This document shows positions 57,109 through 64,000 of a stretch of DNA of 64,000 nt, piece after piece. The stretch lies in NCBI GenBank assembly GCA_033856515.1, contig JAWVEY010000047.1:1-64000 (forward strand), given 5' to 3'. Source of the DNA: JALZKA01 sp033856515. GTDB taxonomy: Bacteria; Actinomycetota; Thermoleophilia; Solirubrobacterales; 70-9. The first letter of the stretch is position 1. The number at the start of each line of letters is the position of its first letter. The notes beneath the pieces were generated by a model. The model was not told the origin of the DNA, ran no database searches, and was given only the letters and a program-made list of their open reading frames with translations. The position numbers were made by a program, and so were the translations under genes.

Positions 57109-60100
57109 TTAAGCGGTGACCTCGACCGAGGCGAGCTTCTTTCGCTCCTCGATCACGCGCTTGTACTCGCGCGGCATCACCTTCACGAACTCATCCGCGG
57201 TGTCCGCGTAGCTGGCGAGAATCCGCTCGGCGACGGCCGAGCCGGTCCGCGCGTGGTGCTCGACCAAGAGGTCTCGGAGCTCCGAGCGGTCCTCTTCGCT
57301 CAACTCCTCGAGGTCGACGAGGTCGCGGTTGCAGCGCCCGGGGAAGTGCCTGCGGGGATCCCAGACGTAGGCGGTGCCGCCGGTCATCCCGGCTGCGAAG
57401 TTGTAGCCAGTGGGGCCGATCACGGCGACGCAGCCGCCGGTCATGTACTCGCAACCGTGGTCCCCCACGCCCTCGACGACGGCGCGCACGCCCGAGTTGC
57501 GGACGGCGAAGCGCTCGCCGGCGCGGCCGCGGAAGAAGGCGCGGCCGGCGGTTGCGCCGTAGAGCGCGACGTTGCCGATGATCACGTTGTCCTCGGCCGG
57601 GTAGGTCGCAGCCTCAGGCGGGCGGACCGAGACGATGCCGCCCGAGAGGCCCTTGCCCACGTAGTCGTTCCCCTCGCCGCGCAGGTCGATCGAGATGCCG
57701 GCGGCGAGCCAGGCGCCCAGGCTCTGCCCGGCCGAGCCGCGCAGGTGAAGCTTCACCGTCTCCTCGGGGAGGCCTCCAGGCCCGTGGGCGGTCACGACCT
57801 CGTGCGAGAGGATGCCGCCGATCGCGCGGTGCGAGTTCAGGATGTCGCGCTCGATTTCGATCTCGCGGCCGTCGCGGATCGCGTCTGAGGCCTCCGCAAG
57901 AAAGCCGAGCGGGTCGAGGTCCTCGCGCGCGGGCACGTCCTCGGGGACGAAGTGCGAAACGTCGCCTGGCTCCGCGACATCGGCGAGAAGGCCGGAGAGG
58001 TCGACGCCGTGGGCCTTCCAGTGTGCGATCGCCTCGCCCGGCTCGAGGTGCTGGACCTGGCCGACCAGCTCGGACAGCGAGCGGACGCCCAGCTTGGCGA
58101 GGATCTGGCGTACCTCCTCGGCGACGAGATAGAGGTAGTTAACGACGTGCTCGGGCTTGCCGGTGAAGCGAGCGCGAAGCTCGGGGTCCTGGGTCGCGAC
58201 GCCGACCGGGCACGTGTTCAGGTGGCAGACGCGCATCATGATGCAGCCGGTCACGATCAGGGGAGCGGTCGAGAAGCCGTACTCGTCGGCGCCCAGGAGG
58301 GCAGCGATGACGACGTCGCGGCCGGTGCGCATCTGGCCGTCCGTCTGCAGGATCACGCGCGAGCGCAGGTCGTTCTCGAGGAGCGTCTGCTGCGTCTCGG
58401 CCAGGCCGATCTCCCACGGCACGCCCGCCGACTGGATCGACGAGAGCGGCGAGGCGCCCGTGCCGCCGTCGTGCCCGGCGATCACCACGTGGTCGGCGCC
58501 GGCCTTGACGACGCCCGCGGCGACCGTGCCGACCCCGACCTCCGAGGCGAGCTTCACCGAGACGGTCGCCTTGGGGTTCGAGGTGCGAAGGTCGTAAATG
58601 AGCTGCTTCAGGTCCTCGATCGAGTAGATGTCGTGGTGGGGCGGAGGAGAGATGAGCTCGACGCCGGGGGTCGAGTAGCGGTGCTGCGCGATGTACTCGT
58701 CGACCTTGTGGCCGGGCAGCTGGCCGCCTTCGCCGGGCTTCGCGCCCTGCGCGATCTTGATCTGGAGCTGATCGGCGTTCGCGAGATAGTGGGCGGTCAC
58801 GCCGAAGCGGCCCGAGGCGACCTGCTTGATCGCCGAGCGGCGCCAATCGCCGTTCGGGTCCGGCGTGTAGCGGCGGGGGTCTTCGCCGCCCTCGCCCGAA
58901 TTGGAGCGCCCGCCGATGCGGTTCATCGCGATCGCCAGCGTCTCGTGAGCCTCAGGGCCCAGAGCGCCGAGGCTCATCGCGCCGGTCGAGAAGCGCTGCG
59001 CGATCGTCTTGATGTCCTCGACTTCTGAGAGCGGCACCGGCTCGCCGACGGGGATGGGCTCGAGCAGGCCGCGGATCAGGCCGTGCTGGGCGTTCTCCTC
59101 GTTCACGCGCTGGCTAAAGACGGAGTAGTGCTCGCCGGCGTCGCCGTTGCCGGTCGCGGCGCGCTGGAGTTCCGAGATCGTCTCGGGGTCCCACATGTGG
59201 CGCTCGCCGTCGCGCCGCCATGCGTAGACGCCGCCCTGGGGCAGGATCTCGTCGTGCGCGGCAGGGAGGAGCGCCTGCTCGACGTGGCGCGCGCGGCTCA
59301 GGCCGTGGGCCTTCGGCCAGGCGCGGGCGTGGCGCTGTTGCGCCTCGTGGGCGAGCTGGGTCATGCCCACTCCACCGATCGAGGACGAGGTGCCGGTGAA
59401 GTGGCGGTCGACGAGGCCCTTCTCGAGCCCCACCGCCTCGAAGATCTGCGCGGCGTTGTAGGAGCCGATCGTCGAGATGCCCATCTTCGAGAGGACCTTG
59501 AGGAGTCCGGTTCCGACCGCCTTGACGATGCGCTCGCGGGCTTCCTCGGGCTTCATGTCCGGAAGCTCCCCGCGCGCCGCGAGGTCGGCGACCGTGTCGA
59601 GCATCAGGTAGGGGTTGACGACGGACGCGCCGTAGCCGATCAGCGCCGCGACGTGGTGGACCTCGCGCGCTTCGCCGGTCTCGACCGCGAGGCCCGCGTG
59701 GACGCGGTCGCCGGTACGGACGAGGTGCTGGTGAACGGCCGATGTGGCCAGGAGCGACGGGATCGCCGCGTTCTCCTCGTCGACCCGCCGGTCGGAGAGC
59801 ACCAGGATCGTGGCGCCGTCGCGGATCGCCTTCGAGGCGTCGTCGCAGATGCGGTCGAGCGCGCCCTCCATGGAGCCGTCGCCGTCGGCGACCCGGAAGG
59901 TCATGTCGAGGATGCGGGTCTTGAGGTCGCCCCAGTCGAGCTCGCGCAGGATCGCCATCTCGTCGTTTTGGAGTACGGGCCGGTCCAGGAGCAGCTGCAT
60001 CGCCGGCGTGGAGTCGTGCTCAAGCAGGTTCGACTCCGGGCCCAGACCGGTGCGAAGGCTCATCACGATGTGCTCGCGGACGGAGTCGATCGCCGGGTTC

Positions 60101-61701
60101 GTGACCTGCGCGAAACGCTGCTTGAAGTAGCTGAAGAGGGTCGGCGCCTGCTCGGAGAACATGGCGAGCGCCAGATCGTTCCCCATCGAGCCGGTCGGTT
60201 CCTTGGCGTCGCGCGCCATGGGCGTGAGGAGAACGCGAAGGTCCTCTTGGCTGAAGCCGAACGCCATCTGGCGGCGCTTCAGCTCCTCAGCAGAAGGCGC
60301 GCGCGGCGCGGCGCGGTTCGCCTGCGGCAGCTCATCCAGGCGCACCGAGCGGGCAGCGTCCCAAGCGCCCCACGGCGCCGACTTGGCGACGACGATCTCG
60401 GCCTCGCCCTCGTCGAGGACCCGGCCCTGCTCGAGGTCGATCGCGAACATCGAGCCGGGGCGAAGCCGCCCGCGGTAGGCGACGTCCTCGTCGGGGACCT
60501 GGAACGAGCCGGCCTCGGACGAGACGGCGACCCAGCCGTCATGGGTGATCAGCCAGCGGCCGGGGCGCAGGCCGTTGCGATCAAGCGTTGCGCCCAGGAC
60601 CTTGCCGTCGGTGAAGGTGATCGCGGCGGGGCCGTCCCACGGCTCGATCAGGCGGGAGTGGTAGTTGTAGAAGCCCTCGATCTCGGGCGCGACGCCGTCG
60701 CGGTTCTCGTGCGCCCGCGGGATCATCATCATCGCGGCGTGGGGCAGCGAGTGGCCCGCGAGGCAGAGGAGCTCGAAGACGTGGTCGAACGCGAGCGAGT
60801 CGGAGGTGCCGGGGGTGACCAGCGGCAGGCAGCGCTGGAGGTCGTCGCCGAAGAGCTCGGAGTGCAGGATCGCCTCGCGCGCCTGCATCCAGTTGACGTT
60901 CCCCTGGAGGGTGTTGATCTCGCCGTTGTGGGCCGACATGCGGTGGGGGTGGGCGAGGCCCCAGCTCGGGAAGGTGTTCGTGGAGAAGCGCGAGTGGACG
61001 ATGGCCATCGCACTCTTCATCAGCGGGTCGCGGAGGTCGGGGTAGAACTTCGCGAGCTGGGGTGCGCTGAGCATGCCCTTGTAGACGATCGTCCGCGCCG
61101 AGAAGCTGGGGAATGTGACCTCGGAGGTCTCGAGCTCGATGGTGCGGCGGATGACGAAGAGCTTGCGCTCGAACGAGTCGGCGTCGGGCGTGTCGGGGCC
61201 GCGGCGGATCATGAGCTGGCGGATCGTGGGCATCGCCTCGTGGGCGACGCGGCCGCAGTGGCTCGGGTCGACGGGGACCTCGCGCGAGCCCAGCGGGATC
61301 TGGCCCTCGGCGCGGACCATCTCCTCGATGCGGTGGCCGAGCTCGAGCCGGCGCGCCGGGTCGGCGGGCAGGAAGCACACCGCGACAGCCAGCTCGCCCG
61401 GGCCGGGGACGTCGTCGGGCTCGACGCCGAACTCGGACGCGTGCGCCTTGAAGAACTCGTGGGGAAGCTGGATCAGGATCCCGGCGCCGTCGCCAGTGTC
61501 GGCGTCGGCACCCGCCGCGCCGCGGTGCTCCAGGAGGTCCAGGGTCGCGATCGCGCGCTCGATTACCTCGTGGATCGGCTCGCCGTCAAGGCGGGCAAGG
61601 CAGGCGACGCCACACCCATCGTGCTCATGGGCAGGGTCGTAGAGACCAGCGGTCCGGGGCTGGGGGAGCTCCGGACGCGCCGTGGGCGGGCGGCGGTCCA
61701 C
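57109..61701 (-). CDS. gltB: Glutamate synthase large subunit
   Basis: A 1530-residue enzyme making two glutamates from glutamine and 2-oxoglutarate. Class II amidotransferase domain with nucleophile Cys30 (HDGCGVACLARL) exposed after propeptide removal, a central domain, an FMN/synthase domain with SVKLASEVGVGTVAAGV and AGHDGGTGASPLSS, a 3Fe-4S cluster motif CIMMRVCHLNTCPVGVATQ, and the C-terminal GXGXG beta-helix (GGIVSVRPPE...GYNFAAGMTGG). GTG start at 61701; a TAGAAT (61713-61708) close before it suggests a short or leaderless transcript. Operon gltB-gltD. Confidence 0.96.
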   Translation of the reverse strand: MDRRPPTARPELPQPRTAGLYDPAHEHDGCGVACLARLDGEPIHEVIERAIATLDLLEHRGAAGADADTGDGAGILIQLPHEFFKAHASEFGVEPDDVPGPGELAVAVCFLPADPARRLELGHRIEEMVRAEGQIPLGSREVPVDPSHCGRVAHEAMPTIRQLMIRRGPDTPDADSFERKLFVIRRTIELETSEVTFPSFSARTIVYKGMLSAPQLAKFYPDLRDPLMKSAMAIVHSRFSTNTFPSWGLAHPHRMSAHNGEINTLQGNVNWMQAREAILHSELFGDDLQRCLPLVTPGTSDSLAFDHVFELLCLAGHSLPHAAMMMIPRAHENRDGVAPEIEGFYNYHSRLIEPWDGPAAITFTDGKVLGATLDRNGLRPGRWLITHDGWVAVSSEAGSFQVPDEDVAYRGRLRPGSMFAIDLEQGRVLDEGEAEIVVAKSAPWGAWDAARSVRLDELPQANRAAPRAPSAEELKRRQMAFGFSQEDLRVLLTPMARDAKEPTGSMGNDLALAMFSEQAPTLFSYFKQRFAQVTNPAIDSVREHIVMSLRTGLGPESNLLEHDSTPAMQLLLDRPVLQNDEMAILRELDWGDLKTRILDMTFRVADGDGSMEGALDRICDDASKAIRDGATILVLSDRRVDEENAAIPSLLATSAVHQHLVRTGDRVHAGLAVETGEAREVHHVAALIGYGASVVNPYLMLDTVADLAARGELPDMKPEEARERIVKAVGTGLLKVLSKMGISTIGSYNAAQIFEAVGLEKGLVDRHFTGTSSSIGGVGMTQLAHEAQQRHARAWPKAHGLSRARHVEQALLPAAHDEILPQGGVYAWRRDGERHMWDPETISELQRAATGNGDAGEHYSVFSQRVNEENAQHGLIRGLLEPIPVGEPVPLSEVEDIKTIAQRFSTGAMSLGALGPEAHETLAIAMNRIGGRSNSGEGGEDPRRYTPDPNGDWRRSAIKQVASGRFGVTAHYLANADQLQIKIAQGAKPGEGGQLPGHKVDEYIAQHRYSTPGVELISPPPHHDIYSIEDLKQLIYDLRTSNPKATVSVKLASEVGVGTVAAGVVKAGADHVVIAGHDGGTGASPLSSIQSAGVPWEIGLAETQQTLLENDLRSRVILQTDGQMRTGRDVVIAALLGADEYGFSTAPLIVTGCIMMRVCHLNTCPVGVATQDPELRARFTGKPEHVVNYLYLVAEEVRQILAKLGVRSLSELVGQVQHLEPGEAIAHWKAHGVDLSGLLADVAEPGDVSHFVPEDVPAREDLDPLGFLAEASDAIRDGREIEIERDILNSHRAIGGILSHEVVTAHGPGGLPEETVKLHLRGSAGQSLGAWLAAGISIDLRGEGNDYVGKGLSGGIVSVRPPEAATYPAEDNVIIGNVALYGATAGRAFFRGRAGERFAVRNSGVRAVVEGVGDHGCEYMTGGCVAVIGPTGYNFAAGMTGGTAYVWDPRRHFPGRCNRDLVDLEELSEEDRSELRDLLVEHHARTGSAVAERILASYADTADEFVKVMPREYKRVIEERKKLASVEVTA

Positions 61702-61805
61702 GCGGAAATTCTAGAGCGCTTTGCGCGAGTTTTGTGGCGCACGGGAAGGAAGAGCCCCTTCTGAGCCGCGCGCGCGGCGCTCGTTCGGCGCGTGGGTGCA
61801 GGGAT

Positions 61806-63410
61806 TTACCTCGTCGACATGACCCAGCCGTTGACCCAGTCGGCAGCCAACGTGATCGGCCCGGCTAGAGGCCTCATGCACATGCCGACGTCGTAGGCGC
61901 CTGCGCCTACGGTGACCGTGCCCGCGGGTGCGAGGTCCACGTAGTTGGTGTTGAGACTGATCGTCGTGAAGGCTCCACCATTGAAGTTCGTCACGGTGGT
62001 CCCGGGGTTAGGGCGGTAGCACAGGTCGAAGTCGACCGCCGGGGTCCCCGAGGTTGCCGCGATCGGAAGGCTCGCCGTTCCAGTTAGCCGCCCGCCTTGG
62101 GACGTGATGGCCGTGGTTCCTCCGACAAAGACGAAGTTCGCATTTGCCGCCAGAGGGTTGACGGCCGCCCCGGCGGGCCCAGAGAAGCCCTGGATAGGGC
62201 CTGGGAAGCTGAGGCTCGCCTCGTCCACGTCGGCGCCGGTCACCGAGTTGTCGACGATCTCGCCGGCGGAGCCGCCCGACACGGCGCCGTTCGCCAGGGT
62301 GGGGTTCGGATAAAGACCGGTTAGGTCGCCTCCGGCCGCTCCCGACGGCGACGTCGACGTACACGTAGGCGTGCCGCTCGCACCGATGATGGAGATGGCG
62401 GTGTTCAGGGGGCAGCCGGGCGTGACGCGGGTCTGGACCTGGCTTGTATCGATGTCGGCCGCGCCGACAGACCCGTTGGCGATCTCGCCCGATCCGACCG
62501 CGTTGCCGGCGATCTGGAGGTTGGACGCCGAGCCGGTCACGTCACCGCCGAAGGCGGTGGTCGTCTGGAGGAAGGCGTTCGACGACAGTCCATCGAGGAG
62601 GTCGGCGTCGAGGCCGCTGCCCGAGCCGTCGTTGTTGGAGATCTCGTTGAGCGCCGCGCCGTCCTGCATCTTCGCCGCGGTGATTGCCCCGGGAGCGATC
62701 GTCGGGTTCGGATAGGAACTGCCGTTCAAGTCGCCTCCGGCCGCGCCTGAGGGTGAGCCGCCGGAGTCATCGAGCTCGCAGGTGACAGACCCGTCCTGCG
62801 CCACTGCCCGAATTGAGGCGCCGGGGGAGCAAGAGAGACCGATCCGGCGCTGGAGCACCGCGTCGTTGGTGTTGAGGGTGACGTCGCCCGAGGCGGCGCC
62901 ACCCGAAAGGCCCGACCCAGCGGCGGTGTTGACCGCGGTGATGTCGCCGGTGGACCCGGCCGTGCAGGCAGCGGTTCCGTCTGCATTCACGGAGCGGATC
63001 GCGGCGCTCGCGCCACAGTCGGTTGTCACGCGCTTTTGAAGGTCGGTTGAGTCGAGGTTGTCGAGCTTGTCGGCGTCGCCCGCCGTGGTCGCGGCGTCGG
63101 CCTGGGTCGCTGTGTCCGCCTGTGCGGCGCTCGGGACCTGCGCCAAAGTCGATTCGTCGACCTTCGCGCCGGTGACGGCGTCGTCGGCGATCTTGGCTGT
63201 CGTCACCGATCCGTCGGCGAGCTTCAGGGCCACAACCGAGCCGTCTGCAAGGTCGTTCGTCTTCACCTGTCCGTCCTTGATGTGCTTGGACTTGACCGAG
63301 TTCTGCGGGAGTCCGGCTGCCCACGAGATGCCACCGACCGCCAGATAGATCGCGATAATTCCCAGAAGGTTCCGGCGGATGTAGTCCCGCGCGCGAGTGG
63401 ACGGACTCAT
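61806..63410 (-). CDS. Secreted or surface protein with tail-fibre-like YPNPT repeats
   Basis: A 534-residue protein. ATG 63410 with GGGGAGA upstream. The N-terminal hydrophobic helix ends IYLAVGGISWAA. Next come short repeats (HIKDGQVKTNDLADGSVVALKLADGSVTTAKIADDAVTGAKV), then two to three copies of a unit containing SGAAGGDLxGxYPNPTxAxGAV, and a C-terminal beta domain without cysteines. The AGGDLxGxYPNPT unit is found in tail-fibre-like trimeric surface proteins. A role in adhesion is inferred. Confidence 0.75.
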   Translation of the reverse strand: MSPSTRARDYIRRNLLGIIAIYLAVGGISWAAGLPQNSVKSKHIKDGQVKTNDLADGSVVALKLADGSVTTAKIADDAVTGAKVDESTLAQVPSAAQADTATQADAATTAGDADKLDNLDSTDLQKRVTTDCGASAAIRSVNADGTAACTAGSTGDITAVNTAAGSGLSGGAASGDVTLNTNDAVLQRRIGLSCSPGASIRAVAQDGSVTCELDDSGGSPSGAAGGDLNGSSYPNPTIAPGAITAAKMQDGAALNEISNNDGSGSGLDADLLDGLSSNAFLQTTTAFGGDVTGSASNLQIAGNAVGSGEIANGSVGAADIDTSQVQTRVTPGCPLNTAISIIGASGTPTCTSTSPSGAAGGDLTGLYPNPTLANGAVSGGSAGEIVDNSVTGADVDEASLSFPGPIQGFSGPAGAAVNPLAANANFVFVGGTTAITSQGGRLTGTASLPIAATSGTPAVDFDLCYRPNPGTTVTNFNGGAFTTISLNTNYVDLAPAGTVTVGAGAYDVGMCMRPLAGPITLAADWVNGWVMSTR

Positions 63411-63534
63411 GAGTGTCTCCCCTTGTTCGTTGGCCCCATCACCTGGAGGCGCTGGGCAGAACCTAAACCGGATCGCCAGGCGCGTCAAGCCTGACCCTCG
63501 GATAAGCGGGCGTCAGACATAATCCCCCGCGCAA

Positions 63535-63978
63535 ATGGCTGCAGTCAACGAATCAATCGATATTGCCGCGCCGCCCTCCGAGGTGTGGGCGGTGATCATG
63601 GATCCGACGCGCTTCGGCGATTGGGTGACTGCTCACAGGAAGGTCTATGACGCTCCAAACGGCGAGCTTGAACAGGGCGATTCGTTCCGCCAGAAGCTTC
63701 GTGTCGTCGGCCCCAGCTTCAAGGTGAAGTGGAAGATCGTCGAGGCGAACGAGCCCAACCTCGCCGTTTGGGAGGGGAAAGGCCCGGGCGGCTCGGCGGC
63801 CAATGTCCGCTACGAGTTGTCCGAGAACGGTGACGGCGGCACTCGCTTCGACTACCACAACGACTTCGAGCTGCCGGGTGGGCCGCTCTCGATTCCGGCC
63901 AGGGGCATCGCGGGCCCGCCGGCGACAAAGCAGGCCAAGAAGACCCTCCAGAACCTCAAGGCGCTCCTCGAGAAGTAG
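63535..63978 (+). CDS. SRPBCC-family (polyketide cyclase/dehydrase-like) protein
   Basis: A 147-residue helix-grip protein: ESIDIAAPPSEVWAVIMDPTRFGDWV is the standard SRPBCC opening, with a core of antiparallel strands (KVKWKIVEANEPNLAVWEGKG, GTRFDYHNDFELPGG) and a C-terminal helix (TKQAKKTLQNLKALLEK). It binds a hydrophobic ligand or acts as an aromatase/cyclase; ligand unknown. Complete, ending 22 bases before the window edge. Confidence 0.85.
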   Translation: MAAVNESIDIAAPPSEVWAVIMDPTRFGDWVTAHRKVYDAPNGELEQGDSFRQKLRVVGPSFKVKWKIVEANEPNLAVWEGKGPGGSAANVRYELSENGDGGTRFDYHNDFELPGGPLSIPARGIAGPPATKQAKKTLQNLKALLEK

Positions 63979-63981
63979 CTC

Positions 63982-64000
63982 GGTGCCAGGCACGGTGCCT
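63982..64000. repeat. REP-like palindromes GGTGCCAGGCAC / AGGCACGGTGCCT (window edge)
   Basis: Overlapping short palindromes directly after the SRPBCC stop, of the GTGCCAGGCAC class. A half of this type is joined to a GGGGTCAG half at 8556-8573, so the two repeat classes may be related. Confidence 0.45.

Noticed and set aside
59083..61764. 893-codon plus-strand frame opposite gltB
   Set aside because: A mirror frame of a high-GC gene; composition is Arg/Ala/Val-rich without domain motifs, while gltB itself is complete and conserved.

Overview
The window is high-GC DNA. It carries two F420-dependent luciferase-like oxidoreductases, a four-region sigma-70 factor, actinobacterial-type regulators and many secreted proteins with Ala/Leu-rich signal peptides. 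Two proteins begin with the short hydrophobic lead ending in LGGGSYAA or VGGISWAA that I associate with Thermoleophilia/Solirubrobacterales. The best guess is therefore an actinobacterium of class Thermoleophilia. This is inference from gene content, not a marker-gene placement.

Layout. 0-5 kb: a truncated gene, a cupin/TetR divergent pair with a clear operator, and a PspC-histidine kinase-LuxR regulator envelope-stress operon. 5-9 kb: a minus-strand operon with GTG starts and 4-bp overlaps (MocR-like aminotransferase, D-Ala-D-Ala ligase-like ATP-grasp enzyme, PEP-mutase/isocitrate-lyase-like enzyme, small membrane protein), divergent from an AraC/glyoxalase pair. 9.5-23 kb: an extracellular or envelope block (prolyl-oligopeptidase-like esterase, phosphodiesterase, GT87-like membrane protein, TolB-like propeller, two triplicated-domain secreted paralogues, a beta-helix protein, an M4/M36-type metalloprotease). 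23-41 kb: an accessory region rich in nuclease, kinase and toxin-like genes. It holds an HNH endonuclease, a GIY-YIG/DUF2075 helicase with a MazG-like partner, a soluble Ser/Thr kinase, a DUF3800-like protein, a GQCH-motif protein, two adjacent HEPN-motif proteins, a DUF4935-type PIN protein and a second HNH protein. A D-arm-less initiator-tRNA remnant sits at 33307, directly behind a DEAD-box helicase, and probably marks an island edge. 41-51 kb: secreted Calx-beta and choice-of-anchor-Q beta-helix proteins, cold-shock protein, xseA/xseB, an MsnO8-type oxidoreductase, and a sigma factor with a LexA-like box in its promoter. 51-55 kb: a cytochrome P450 and an alpha-dioxygenase-like haem peroxidase in one operon. 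55-64 kb: a REP-associated transposase, gltBD (glutamate synthase), a tail-fibre-like surface protein and an SRPBCC protein.

Two threads run through the window. First, a 51-bp REP unit (13-bp palindrome, 6-bp spacer, 13-bp palindrome, 8-bp spacer, 11-bp half-site GCTCNGTCCCC) occurs four times. Two copies flank the REP-associated transposase as inverted repeats. Two lie inside reading frames, where the 51-bp length (17 codons) keeps the frame open. Second, the 23-41 kb region combines several predicted nucleic-acid-targeting modules and is the most likely home of an undescribed defence or toxin system. The HEPN-HEPN pair divergent from the PIN gene is the prime candidate.
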